Shown here piece by piece: positions 1-8,915 of a DNA stretch of 64,000 nucleotides. How positions within the stretch are numbered: position 1 is the stretch's first letter; each line of letters begins with the position of its first letter. The notes under the pieces were generated by a model, which was not told where the DNA came from, did no database searches, and saw nothing but the letters and a program-made list of their open reading frames with translations. A program made the translations under genes and the position numbers. The stretch is taken from positions 46,935 through 110,934 of the forward strand of contig JAGVPB010000021.1 in NCBI GenBank assembly GCA_020052415.1, in the 5' to 3' direction. The stretch comes from Bacteroidales bacterium. GTDB lineage: Bacteria > Bacteroidota > Bacteroidia > Bacteroidales > JAADJA01.

Positions 1-335
1 TAATTCTTAAATAAAATTTTTTGGATTCGCTCAATGAAAAGATCGAGTGATTCTTCGGAATATATACTCCAGTCAGAGGAAAGAAAATGATCATAAAACA
101 TATCGGCAACAACACCCGCATATTTTCTATAATTGCCGGACAATCTTGCTTTGCTTTTCAGGTAAACAGGATGTGAGTCGGTGAAGGCATCTATTGCCCG
201 GTGCAGCCGAATCCCGTGCTGAATCTCACTTCTGAATTTTAATATTCCCTCTCCTTTTACATGGTCGGCAATGAAATTTCCAATGATTATTTCTTCATTC
301 TCACCTGATAAATATAAATGTGCCAAAAAATTCAT
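1..335 (-). CDS. acpH: Acyl carrier protein phosphodiesterase (AcpH/DUF479 family), 3' end beyond window
   Basis: The reverse strand reads from an ATG at 335 into the window edge without a stop, giving about 111 residues that begin MNFLAHLYLSGE. The following IGNFIADHVKG and the HRAIDAFTDSHP motif are hallmarks of the AcpH family, which hydrolyses 4'-phosphopantetheine from holo-acyl carrier protein. The His and Asp residues of the HRAID motif, and the later DMFYDHFL segment, fit the metal-binding HD-like fold of this family. E. coli AcpH is about 190 aa, so roughly the C-terminal 40% lies outside the window. The gene diverges from iorA across a 156-bp spacer. It would be cytoplasmic. Confidence 0.8.
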   Translation of the reverse strand, partial: MNFLAHLYLSGENEEIIIGNFIADHVKGEGILKFRSEIQHGIRLHRAIDAFTDSHPVYLKSKARLSGNYRKYAGVVADMFYDHFLSSDWSIYSEESLDLFIERIQKILFKN

Positions 336-419
336 TACTTCATTTTATGAAATTGTAAAAATAAAAAGATAATACATGCAAACTTTACTATTTAAAATCA
401 ATTTAGATAGCATATTGAT

Positions 420-451
420 TTTGAAATCACAAATATTTGTTTTTAAATTTG
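420..451 (+). promoter_or_regulatory. Bacteroidota-type promoter for iorAB
   Basis: TTTG at 420-423, a 20-bp spacer, and TAAATTTG at 444-451 match the Bacteroidota primary sigma consensus (TTTG, then TAnnTTTG). The predicted transcript start near 458 leaves a leader of about 34 nt before iorA. Confidence 0.55.
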
Positions 452-491
452 TTGAGTTTACAGAAAGACTCAGTCCGTAACGATACAACAC

Positions 492-2117
492 ATGGAAAAT
501 CTATTGTTATTAGGTGATGAAGCCATTGCTCAGGGCGCTATTGATGCAGGAATATCAGGGATTTATGCTTATCCCGGAACACCCTCAACAGAAATAATGG
601 AGTATGTAATGAATTCCAAAGAACCGGAGGCTAAACAAATAAGATCCGGTTTTGCCACAAATGAAAAGACTGCAATGGAAGCTGCACTTGGAATGTCATA
701 TACAGGTAAACGTGCGATCGTATGTATGAAACATGTAGGATTAAATGTAGCTGCCGATGCTTTTATTAATTCTGCCATTACAGGTGCAAACGGTGGACTC
801 ATCGTTGTTGCCGCGGACGACCCTTCAATGCATTCTTCACAGAACGAGCAGGATTCACGATTTTATGGTAAGTTTGCCATGATCCCGACTCTTGAGCCCT
901 CAAACCAGCAGGAAGCTTACGACATGGTTCATCATGGGTTTGATCTTTCTGAACGTTATCATGTACCCATATTAATGCGAATTACGACAAGGCTTGCACA
1001 TTCCAGGTCGGGGGTCAGAAGAAAAGAACAAAGGGGACAAAATCAAATTCATTTACCCGAAAATCCAAAACAGTTTATTCTTCTTCCTGCAAATGCCAGG
1101 AAACAATACAGGCATCTCCTGGATATTCAGGAAAGCTTTCAGGCAGAGTCGGATAACAGTGAATTTAATATTTATTACAATGGAATTAATAAACAGCTTG
1201 GTATTGTAGCTTGCGGAATTTCCTATAATTATCTGATGGAAAATTATCCGGAAAGACTTATTCCATATCCGGTTCTTAAAATCGGGCAATACCCGGTTTC
1301 CAGGCCAAAAATGAACAGACTTTATAAGGAATGTGACGAAATTCTAGTCCTGGAGGACGGTTACCCGATAATAGAAGAGCTGATCAGCAGCTTCTTCGGA
1401 CAAGGTAAAAAAATAAAAGGGCGGCTGGATGGCACTGTTCAGCGTGATGGTGAACTTAATCCCAATAAAGTAGGAAAGGCTTTAGGGCTGGTTTTCCCGG
1501 AAACAAGGCCTGTTCCTAAGCTGGTAACTGGGAGGCCGCCAAAACTTTGTCAGGGATGCCCGCACATTTATTCCTACAATGCTTTAAATGAAGCACTGGC
1601 GGGTTTTACAAAAGGCAGGGTTTTTTCTGATATTGGATGTTACACCCTCGGAGCTCTTGAACCTTTTGAAGCTATCAATACCTGCGTGGATATGGGTGCC
1701 TCCATTACTATGGCAAAGGGTGCCCATGATGCTGGATTTTCTCCTGCAGTAGCAGTAATTGGAGATTCCACATTTACCCATTCAGGGATGACCGGTTTAC
1801 TTGATGCAGTAAATGATAACTCGTCAATTACCGTAATTATTCTTGATAATGCAACGGTAGCAATGACCGGAGGACAAAAATCTGCAGCAACAGGCAAAAT
1901 CGAATCCATTTGCGAAGCTCTTGGGGTTGAAAAGGAGCATATTAAAGTGATCAATCCTTCCCCCAAAAACCATGAAGAAAATATGAATATTTATAAGAAG
2001 GAGATAATGTACGAAGGTGTTTCAGTAATAATTCCACGAAGAGAGTGCTTGCAGACTGCAGCAAAGAGGCTTAAAGATGAAAGCAGGAAAAAAGAATTGG
2101 ATAAGATTAACGTTTAA
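492..2117 (+). CDS. iorA: Indolepyruvate:ferredoxin oxidoreductase, alpha subunit, without C-terminal ferredoxin domain
   Basis: The 541-aa protein starts with the pyruvate:ferredoxin oxidoreductase-like N-terminal domain (GIYAYPGTPSTEI, residues about 24-36). It has the conserved CQGCP segment near residue 353, followed by a thiamine-diphosphate-binding region (GDSTFTHSG, about 424, to NATVAMTGGQ). With IorB it oxidatively decarboxylates arylpyruvates from aromatic amino acids to aryl-acyl-CoA, reducing ferredoxin. Archaeal-type IorA continues into a C-terminal domain carrying two 4Fe-4S clusters. This protein stops about 20 residues after IIPRRECLQ, and no CxxCxxCxxxCP motif is visible. Shorter alpha subunits occur in this phylum, so this is probably lineage-typical rather than a truncation. 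iorB follows 15 bp downstream. Confidence 0.88.
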   Translation: MENLLLLGDEAIAQGAIDAGISGIYAYPGTPSTEIMEYVMNSKEPEAKQIRSGFATNEKTAMEAALGMSYTGKRAIVCMKHVGLNVAADAFINSAITGANGGLIVVAADDPSMHSSQNEQDSRFYGKFAMIPTLEPSNQQEAYDMVHHGFDLSERYHVPILMRITTRLAHSRSGVRRKEQRGQNQIHLPENPKQFILLPANARKQYRHLLDIQESFQAESDNSEFNIYYNGINKQLGIVACGISYNYLMENYPERLIPYPVLKIGQYPVSRPKMNRLYKECDEILVLEDGYPIIEELISSFFGQGKKIKGRLDGTVQRDGELNPNKVGKALGLVFPETRPVPKLVTGRPPKLCQGCPHIYSYNALNEALAGFTKGRVFSDIGCYTLGALEPFEAINTCVDMGASITMAKGAHDAGFSPAVAVIGDSTFTHSGMTGLLDAVNDNSSITVIILDNATVAMTGGQKSAATGKIESICEALGVEKEHIKVINPSPKNHEENMNIYKKEIMYEGVSVIIPRRECLQTAAKRLKDESRKKELDKINV

Positions 2118-2132
2118 AAATTCATTTGAGGG

Positions 2133-2720
2133 ATGAAAAAAGATATCATATTAGCCGGGGTCGGCGGCCAGGGAATTCTTTCAATTGCAGCAGTAATTGG
2201 AACGGCCGCCGTTGATTCGGGTTTATTTTTAAAACAGGCTGAAGTTCATGGAATGAGCCAGAGAGGTGGTGATGTTCATTCAGATTTGAGAATTTCTGAC
2301 AAAGAAATTGCATCCGATCTTATACCCGAAGGCAAGGCAGATATGATAATTTCAGTAGAGCCGATGGAATCACTGCGGTATATCCCAATGCTTAACCCGG
2401 GCGGATGGTTGATAACAAATACCGATCCTTACATTAATATTACCAATTATCCGGACATGCAGTTGGTTTTGAATGAAATAAGGTCATTTCCAAACCATGT
2501 AGCCATTGATGCAAATAAAATCGCTGCTAAACTCGGCCAGAAAAAATCTGCAAACATGATAATTTTAGGTGCATCATCAATATTTATAGGGCTTGAATAC
2601 CGGAGGCTTGAAAATTCAATAAAGACAATTTTTAAAAACAAAGGTGAAGATGTAGTGGAATCAAATATTGTAGCGTTAATTGCCGGAAGGAATTTTGCTG
2701 AAAGTTATATCAAAAATTAA
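2133..2720 (+). CDS. iorB: Indolepyruvate:ferredoxin oxidoreductase, beta subunit
   Basis: The 195-aa protein begins MKKDIILAGVGGQGILS, the glycine-rich signature of the gamma-type domain of 2-oxoacid:ferredoxin oxidoreductases. HGMSQRGGDVHSDLRI then follows, matching IorB. Length is normal for the family (about 190-200 aa). It pairs with IorA, 15 bp upstream, to form the cytoplasmic enzyme that converts indolepyruvate and related arylpyruvates to acyl-CoAs. No iron-sulfur motif is present in this subunit either, so how electrons leave the complex is not evident from these two genes. No clear terminator separates it from the first propeller gene 113 bp downstream. Confidence 0.88.
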   Translation: MKKDIILAGVGGQGILSIAAVIGTAAVDSGLFLKQAEVHGMSQRGGDVHSDLRISDKEIASDLIPEGKADMIISVEPMESLRYIPMLNPGGWLITNTDPYINITNYPDMQLVLNEIRSFPNHVAIDANKIAAKLGQKKSANMIILGASSIFIGLEYRRLENSIKTIFKNKGEDVVESNIVALIAGRNFAESYIKN

Positions 2721-2833
2721 AAATTGTTTTCAAATCTTAAAAATGTATTAATTTAGCCCCAATATTTGCAGAGATAAAGAGTTGATTTAAAAATATAATA
2801 ATTTTAATAAATTTTAATGTTTAACTAAATTTA

Positions 2834-4714
2834 ATGATCATGAAGAGGATTTTACTTTTAACCTTTGTATTAGGTTTTGTTGCCAGTGGGTTTACTCAGC
2901 GGGCATCAATTTCCAAAGAACAACGCAATTATGCGGTAAAAAAGGTTCAGCCGACGACTGAAACCATGAATTTCAGTCATGAAACTATGACTTCTGCCAT
3001 GCAACTTGTTACACCGACAGAAGATGTTATTATGCCTAATGACCGCTTTGATCTTCAAACCAATACCAGCATGCAAAACAGGATTTATGTTTATGATGAT
3101 GGTACTATTGGAGCAACATTTACTTTCGGTGTGGCTGAAACAGCCTTTGCAGACCGTGGTACGGGTTACAACTATTTCGATGGTACTGCATGGGGTCCTG
3201 CACCATCTGCAAGAATCGAATCTGACCGTACCGGATGGCCAGCCTATGCTAAATGGGGAGTCAATGGCGAAATCAATTGCTCTCATTATTCAGGTGCCGC
3301 TATTGGAGGCCTTGACATTTCAAAAAGGACAAATAAGGGAACGGGAACATGGGAATCCTCAGTGTTTCATAGTCCCGAACCTTTAGCCGAGTATTTATGG
3401 CCAAGAATGACTACCGGAGGAACTGACAATTCTGTTATTCATGTCATTTCCCTTACCATGCCTGTTGCCAATGGTGGTGTTGTATATCAGGGAATTGATG
3501 GAGCATTGCTCTATTCCAGATCATCCGACGGTGGTACCACCTGGGATCCGCAACATTTAATTATGGAAGAACTGAGCAGTAATTTTTACAACAGTTTTGC
3601 AGGTGATACCTATGAAATTCAGGCTCAGGGTGACAATGTTGCAATCCTGTATGGTGAATCATGGCAGGATCTTGCTATGATGAAATCAACTGACGGCGGA
3701 ACCACATGGACCCAGACTATTATCTGGCAGCATCCTTATCCTTTCTATGTAACCGGTGATATTACCGATACATTCTATTGTGCTGACGGCGCTCACAGCC
3801 TTGCTTTCGATCAGAGCGGTATGGTTCATGTCGCTTTTGGTATTAACAGGGCATATTCAGATGCTGCAGGCAGCTATTGGTTCCCGCTTGTTGATGGTTT
3901 GGGATACTGGAATGAATCCAGACCGACTTTCTCCGACGATATGGATGCATTATGCCCATATTCAGATTGCGGTTACTCAGAATTGGTTGAAGACTATAGC
4001 CTTATCGGATGGGCACAGGACATCAACGAAAACGGAACGTGGGATATAATTGGTGAAGTTGGAGCTTATTACATCGGCGCTTCAAGTCAGCCTCAAATTC
4101 TGGTTGATGATGTGAACGGGATTTATGTGGTATGGGCTGGCGTAACCGAAACTTATAACAACGGAACCCAGGATTATCGTCACCTCTGGGCACGTTACTC
4201 ACCCAACGGCGATTGGTGGGCTAACAAATTTGTTGACTTGACCGGTTCCCTTGAGCATATTTTTGATGAATGCGTTTTCCCGTCAATAGCTTCAACTTCT
4301 GACGATTATTTCTACCTTGTTTTCCAGACTGATATTGAACCCGGACTTGCCGTAAGAGGCGATTTGGATCCTTATACAGACAATGCCATCAGGGTGATGA
4401 AGGTTGATAAAAATGAGGTAAAAGTTGGAATAAAAGAAAACAATATGCCGTTCGACGAATACGATGTATTGCAAAACTATCCAAACCCGGCTTCGGGAAT
4501 GACCAGCGTTAAAGTTAATATCAGAAAAGCTACTGAACTTTCAATGGATATTGTTAACATGATGGGACAAAAAGTTCTTGAAGTTGCTCCACGTTCAGTT
4601 CTTCCTGGCATGAACGAAATAACGTTTGATGCATCCAAACTTACTCCCGGCGTTTATTTTTACGTTGTAAATGCAGGCGATGCATCCATCAGTAAAAAAA
4701 TGGTTGTTGAATAA
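2834..4714 (+). CDS. Secreted Asp-box beta-propeller protein with T9SS sorting domain, paralog 1 of 6
   Basis: This 626-aa protein has a signal peptide (MKRILLLTFVLGFVASGFTQ; translation could start at either of two ATGs, 2834 or 2840). A linker follows, then a repeat-rich body with two clear Asp-box motifs (SSDGGTTWD, STDGGTTWT) of the kind that cap sialidase-type propeller blades. A third site is degenerate (YSPNGDWW). A calcium-loop-like stretch, AQDINENGTWD, lies in the middle. The C-terminus is a type A T9SS sorting domain: NYPNPASGMTSV, then PGVYFYVVNAGD and a final KKMVVE. The Arg triad and RIP motif of catalytic sialidases were not seen, so binding or another role is as likely as catalysis. 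The protein is expected outside the outer membrane. A strong hairpin terminator follows. Function unknown. Confidence 0.82.
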   Translation: MIMKRILLLTFVLGFVASGFTQRASISKEQRNYAVKKVQPTTETMNFSHETMTSAMQLVTPTEDVIMPNDRFDLQTNTSMQNRIYVYDDGTIGATFTFGVAETAFADRGTGYNYFDGTAWGPAPSARIESDRTGWPAYAKWGVNGEINCSHYSGAAIGGLDISKRTNKGTGTWESSVFHSPEPLAEYLWPRMTTGGTDNSVIHVISLTMPVANGGVVYQGIDGALLYSRSSDGGTTWDPQHLIMEELSSNFYNSFAGDTYEIQAQGDNVAILYGESWQDLAMMKSTDGGTTWTQTIIWQHPYPFYVTGDITDTFYCADGAHSLAFDQSGMVHVAFGINRAYSDAAGSYWFPLVDGLGYWNESRPTFSDDMDALCPYSDCGYSELVEDYSLIGWAQDINENGTWDIIGEVGAYYIGASSQPQILVDDVNGIYVVWAGVTETYNNGTQDYRHLWARYSPNGDWWANKFVDLTGSLEHIFDECVFPSIASTSDDYFYLVFQTDIEPGLAVRGDLDPYTDNAIRVMKVDKNEVKVGIKENNMPFDEYDVLQNYPNPASGMTSVKVNIRKATELSMDIVNMMGQKVLEVAPRSVLPGMNEITFDASKLTPGVYFYVVNAGDASISKKMVVE

Positions 4715-4730
4715 ATTACTCTTTATTTAT

Positions 4731-4764
4731 AAAAAAAGCTCTCTGTCATGAGAGCTTTTTTTTT
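4731..4764 (+). terminator. Intrinsic terminator after propeller paralog 1
   Basis: An 8-bp perfect stem (AAGCTCTC / GAGAGCTT) with a 6-nt loop is followed by a run of T. An A-run on the other side would let it work on both strands. Confidence 0.8.
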
Positions 4765-4856
4765 CACTGATCTTACCTATTTATTATTGAAACCGCAGTG
4801 AGGTTTGAAATTCCTTATCGAAAATATTTTTTACAAACTGTTCAATAATTATTTTG

Positions 4857-4864
4857 TAAATTTG
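4857..4864 (+). promoter_or_regulatory. Possible -7 element for propeller paralog 2
   Basis: TAAATTTG matches TAnnTTTG exactly and lies 40 bp before the start codon. No good -33 TTG was found at the right distance, so this is a weak call. Confidence 0.35.
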
Positions 4865-4904
4865 TTTCAATTTATTTGTAAGCAGTACTTTAAAATTAAA
4901 TACC

Positions 4905-6773
4905 ATGAAAAAAATTTTAACTTTCTTTTTCGCCCTCACTTTGGTGATTGCTGGATTTTCGCAAAAAAGAGCAGTCCTTTCTGATAACCTCAGGAATTAT
5001 GGCGTCATTAAACCTTTGCCGGGTAATGAACCTGCCACTGTTGCTCAGAATAGTTATCCAATTATTAAAGCTGGTGATGATTTTTATGATGAGATTCAGG
5101 TGGGTACCACTCGATTCGACGATCAATCAAATGCCAGTATGCAAAACAGATTGTATTTGTATGAGGATGGTACAATCGGCGCTGCATGGATTTTTGGACT
5201 GGGAGAAACAGCATTTACTGACCGGGGTACAGGATATAATTATTTTGACGGAACCGCCTGGGGTGCTATTCCGGGTATAAGAATAGAAGATGAAAAAACC
5301 GGCTGGCCATCCTATTCTCCTTTGGGAGAAGAGGGTGAAATTGTTATAAGCCATACCGGAGCCACAGGGATGAAAATAGCCAAACGGGCTCAAAAAGGAA
5401 CCGGTGACTGGAACTATTCGTTACTTGAAGGCCCCGACGGACACCACATGCTTTGGGGACGTTCAATTACAAGTGGCGTTGACCATAACAGGGTTCATGT
5501 TCTTGCACTTACCCTCCCGTTATCACATGCCGGAACTCCTTATGCCGGACTTGACGGCGCTTTGGTATATTCACGTTCAACAGACGGAGGAGATACCTGG
5601 GAGATCGAAAACCAGATTTTGGATGGAATGACCGCTAATGAATATTATGGTTTTTCTTCCGATATTTACGCTTTTGCAGAACCAAAAAACGATGTCATCG
5701 CTTTTACAGTCGGTGAAAGCTGGACAGATTTGTTTCTCATGAAGTCAATTGACGGTGGCCAGACATTTGAAAAAACCATGATCTGGGAAAATCCCTATCC
5801 TTTTTTCAACACTCAGGCACCCGCAGCAACCGATACATTTTATTGTATAGATGGTGCTCATAGCCTTGTTATTGATGACGATAATAAGGTTCACGTGGTA
5901 TTCGGTATAAACAGGTCGCTTTCGGATGGAACCAATATGTACTGGTTCCCGTTTGTGGATGGAATCGGTTACTGGAATGAAGATATGCCTGCCTTTTCAA
6001 ACGATGTGAATGCTTTGAGTCCTTATGGCGATCCGGGTTCCGAGCTTGTTGAAGATTACAATCTGATTGCATGGACCCAGGATGTAGATGGTGACGGCCA
6101 GATTACCTTTGTCGGTAACGGTACCGAAAATATCGGGACTTATTATCTGGGCCTGTCGAGTATGCCGCAGCTCGTTATCAACAGCAATGATCTTTATCTG
6201 ATCTTTTCATCTACAACTGAAACCTATGATAACGGAACGGCTAATTACCGGCATTTGTGGGAGCGTTATTCGACTGACGGTGGAACCACATGGGACGATT
6301 TTACGGATCTTACATCCGATCTTATCCACATCTTCGATGAATGTGTTTACCCAAGCTGTGCATCAAATACGGATGAAAATCTTTACCTGCTGTACCAGCA
6401 GGACAACGAACCCGGCAATGCTGTTTGGGGTGCACAGCATCCTTACGGAGACAATAAAATTGTGATGATGACGGTTCCAATTCTGGGCACAGATATTAAG
6501 AAAACGAGTGATCTTGAAAACAATGTATCTCAAAACTATCCCAATCCTTTCGATAAATATACCGAAGTAAATATTATTTTTACTGAATCATGTACAATAT
6601 CAATTGAGGTTTCAAATGGTTTGGGTCAAAAAATTTGGGAGTCCAAATCACTTAGCTGCAGACCTGGTAAGAACACAATTACCATTGATGGTGCAGGTTT
6701 GTTTCCGGGAGTTTATTTCTATACAGTAAGAACAGGTGACGATGCAGTAACCAAAAAAATGACTGTTAAATGA
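4905..6773 (+). CDS. Secreted Asp-box beta-propeller protein with T9SS sorting domain, paralog 2 of 6
   Basis: The 622-aa protein has the signal peptide MKKILTFFFALTLVIAGFSQ. It aligns along its whole length with the preceding gene product, sharing the motifs RGTGYNYFDGTAW, GALVYSRSTDGG, FYCIDGAHSL, GIGYWNED and HIFDECVYPSCA. Three Asp boxes are intact (STDGGDTWE, SIDGGQTFE, STDGGTTWD). The calcium-loop-like motif here is the best match of the six to a DxDxDG loop (TQDVDGDGQI). The C-terminal type A sorting domain starts at NYPNPFDKYTEV and ends KKMTVK. The gene has its own terminator and lies in a single-gene unit. Closest in detail to paralog 3 (shared YGDPGSELVEDYNLI-like and LYL-YSS segments). 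No catalytic motif was recognised. Confidence 0.82.
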   Translation: MKKILTFFFALTLVIAGFSQKRAVLSDNLRNYGVIKPLPGNEPATVAQNSYPIIKAGDDFYDEIQVGTTRFDDQSNASMQNRLYLYEDGTIGAAWIFGLGETAFTDRGTGYNYFDGTAWGAIPGIRIEDEKTGWPSYSPLGEEGEIVISHTGATGMKIAKRAQKGTGDWNYSLLEGPDGHHMLWGRSITSGVDHNRVHVLALTLPLSHAGTPYAGLDGALVYSRSTDGGDTWEIENQILDGMTANEYYGFSSDIYAFAEPKNDVIAFTVGESWTDLFLMKSIDGGQTFEKTMIWENPYPFFNTQAPAATDTFYCIDGAHSLVIDDDNKVHVVFGINRSLSDGTNMYWFPFVDGIGYWNEDMPAFSNDVNALSPYGDPGSELVEDYNLIAWTQDVDGDGQITFVGNGTENIGTYYLGLSSMPQLVINSNDLYLIFSSTTETYDNGTANYRHLWERYSTDGGTTWDDFTDLTSDLIHIFDECVYPSCASNTDENLYLLYQQDNEPGNAVWGAQHPYGDNKIVMMTVPILGTDIKKTSDLENNVSQNYPNPFDKYTEVNIIFTESCTISIEVSNGLGQKIWESKSLSCRPGKNTITIDGAGLFPGVYFYTVRTGDDAVTKKMTVK

Positions 6774-6792
6774 TATTCCTCGTAAATTATTT

Positions 6793-6828
6793 AAAACCCC
6801 GATGAGACTTTGCACATTGGGGTTTTTT
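6793..6828 (+). terminator. Intrinsic terminator after propeller paralog 2
   Basis: AAAACCCC plus GATG pairs with CATT plus GGGGTTTT (one G-T pair) around a 10-nt loop, followed by a T-run. Confidence 0.75.
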
Positions 6829-6844
6829 CTATATCATGCCAGGA

Positions 6845-6873
6845 TTTGTTTATTTTTTATTTCATTAATTTTG
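6845..6873 (+). promoter_or_regulatory. Promoter for propeller paralog 3
   Basis: TTTG at 6845-6848, a 17-bp spacer, and TAATTTTG at 6866-6873 fit the Bacteroidota consensus. The start codon follows 22 bp after the -7 element, so the leader is short. Confidence 0.55.
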
Positions 6874-6895
6874 CTAATCTAAAAAAAGATATACA

Positions 6896-8767
6896 ATGAA
6901 AAAATCTATTATCATACTTGTAATGTTGTACCTGCCCTTTTTAGCGATTTCGCAGGACAGAGCCTTACCATCACAATCTCTCAGGGATATAGTGCTGGTA
7001 AAAAATAGTGGAGAAAAAAGATTTAATTTTTCCGAAATAAAGTCAGAACCCATGGTTAAATCCGATGGAGTGACTGTGGAAGAGGCTTCCATTGGCGACA
7101 CACGTTATGATAACCAGTCGAATGCCAGTATTCCGAACAGAATTTGTTTTTTCGACGATGGAACCATTGGCACGACATGGACACGAAGCATGCAGGAAAC
7201 CATGTTTCCTGACAGGGGGACCGGCTATAATTATTTCGATGGCACACAATGGGGCGATTGGCCGGAAGCAAGGGTAGAGGCAGCACAAACAAACCGACCG
7301 ACTTATACTCGCTGGGGTGCAACTGGTGAAATGATCGTATCGCATACCGGCGGAAGTGGATTGTACATATCAACCCGCGAAGAAAAAGGAACCGGATCGT
7401 GGGATTTTTCTTCTTTTTCAGGTCCTGCCGGCCAACCTTACATCCTTTGGGACAGAGCCATCACCAGCGGTCCAGATTACAACAGGGTTCATTTGCTTGC
7501 CCTCACTTTACCTACAACTCATGGCGGCACACCCTACATGGGATTGGATGGAGCTTTACTTTATTCTTACTCAACCGACGGGGGCCTCACATGGTACTGG
7601 CAAAACGAAATCCTCAGTGGAATGGCCTCCGACGAATATACCGGATTTTCAGCAGATATTTACACTTTTGCCCAGCCAAAGGAAGATGTTGTAGCATTTG
7701 TTGTCGGCGATAGCTGGTGCGATTTGTTTTTGATGAAATCGGTTGATGGAGGTGAATCATTTGAAAAAACCATCATCTGGCAGCATCCTTATCCGCTATG
7801 GCAATTTGGAACACCCACTGATACCTTTTATTGTGCCGATGGCGCACATAGCCTGGTAATTGATAATGCAGGGACGGTTCATGTGGCTTTCGGAATCAGC
7901 AGGGCGCTGGCCGATGCTGATAATACCTACTGGTATCCGTTTGTTGATGGAATTGCATACTGGAATGAAAACATGCCGGCTTTTTCAAACAATGTAAATG
8001 CTCTCAGTCCTTATGGTGATGCTGGTTCAGAACTGACAGAAGACTATAACCTGATCGGCTGGTCGCAGGATGTGGACGGTAACGGCTCCCTGGACTTAAT
8101 TGGAGAGATAGGTTTATATTTTATCGGATTATCAAGCATGCCGCAACTGGTAATGGATGATCAGAACAGGTTATACCTTGTATATTCGTCTGCCACCGAA
8201 ACCTATACCAATGGAACTCATAATTACCGGCATATCTGGGCAAGGGGTTCCAATGACGGAGGACAGAACTGGTTCGATTTTTTAGATCTCACTTCTGATT
8301 TTGTCCACCTGTTTGATGAGTGTGTATATCCCAGTTGTGCAGCCGGTTCCGACGATTACATTCACCTGATTTATCAGCATGACAACTCTCCCGGAACTGC
8401 AGTATGGGGATCGCAACATCCTTATGAAGATAACACCATCGGATATTTAAAAATTAGCAAGGCCGAATTGACACCCGTTGGCATAAAAGAAATAAACGAA
8501 ACGCTAACTGATAGCGATGTCAACCAGAATTATCCGAACCCATTTCGGGGAAGTACGGAGGTTATGGTAAATCTTAAACAAATATGTGATCTGACTCTGG
8601 AAGTGGTCAGTATTACCGGCCAAAAAGTGTATGAAACTGAAATATTGAGGGCAAAGCCGGGTTTAATCAGAATATCCATAAATGCTGAAAATATAAAACC
8701 AGGAATTTATTTTTATACGGTTAAAGCAGGGAATTCAGCATTTACGAAGAAAATGGTGGTGGAATAA
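6896..8767 (+). CDS. Secreted Asp-box beta-propeller protein with T9SS sorting domain, paralog 3 of 6
   Basis: The 623-aa protein has the signal peptide MKKSIIILVMLYLPFLAISQ and the same architecture as its neighbours: linker, propeller-like body, sorting domain. Asp-box-like motifs are STDGGLTWY, SVDGGESFE and SNDGGQNWF. The conserved acidic loop is SQDVDGNGSLD. The sorting domain begins at NYPNPFRGSTEV and ends with KKMVVE. Relative to paralog 2 it carries WYWQNEILSGMASDEYTGF in place of the equivalent EIENQIL segment, showing substantial divergence rather than a recent copy. The gene sits between two strong terminators with its own promoter, so it is probably transcribed alone. Surface exposure is predicted; ligand unknown. 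Confidence 0.82.
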   Translation: MKKSIIILVMLYLPFLAISQDRALPSQSLRDIVLVKNSGEKRFNFSEIKSEPMVKSDGVTVEEASIGDTRYDNQSNASIPNRICFFDDGTIGTTWTRSMQETMFPDRGTGYNYFDGTQWGDWPEARVEAAQTNRPTYTRWGATGEMIVSHTGGSGLYISTREEKGTGSWDFSSFSGPAGQPYILWDRAITSGPDYNRVHLLALTLPTTHGGTPYMGLDGALLYSYSTDGGLTWYWQNEILSGMASDEYTGFSADIYTFAQPKEDVVAFVVGDSWCDLFLMKSVDGGESFEKTIIWQHPYPLWQFGTPTDTFYCADGAHSLVIDNAGTVHVAFGISRALADADNTYWYPFVDGIAYWNENMPAFSNNVNALSPYGDAGSELTEDYNLIGWSQDVDGNGSLDLIGEIGLYFIGLSSMPQLVMDDQNRLYLVYSSATETYTNGTHNYRHIWARGSNDGGQNWFDFLDLTSDFVHLFDECVYPSCAAGSDDYIHLIYQHDNSPGTAVWGSQHPYEDNTIGYLKISKAELTPVGIKEINETLTDSDVNQNYPNPFRGSTEVMVNLKQICDLTLEVVSITGQKVYETEILRAKPGLIRISINAENIKPGIYFYTVKAGNSAFTKKMVVE

Positions 8768-8818
8768 GAACCTTCGCGCTGTTGGTGTCTGCGCCAAAGA
8801 AATGAAAAAAGATTACCC

Positions 8819-8857
8819 GACCTGTCAGGTTTTTTCCAACCTGACAGGTCTTTTTTA
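8819..8857 (+). terminator. Long perfect hairpin terminator after propeller paralog 3
   Basis: GACCTGTCAGGTT pairs with AACCTGACAGGTC around a short T/C loop, followed by a T-run. It is A-rich on the other side, so it may work in both directions. Confidence 0.85.
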
Positions 8858-8915
8858 TGACATTTTTATATTTATATTTTTTCTTAACTTTACTGCAACT
8901 TTAATTCATTGACCC

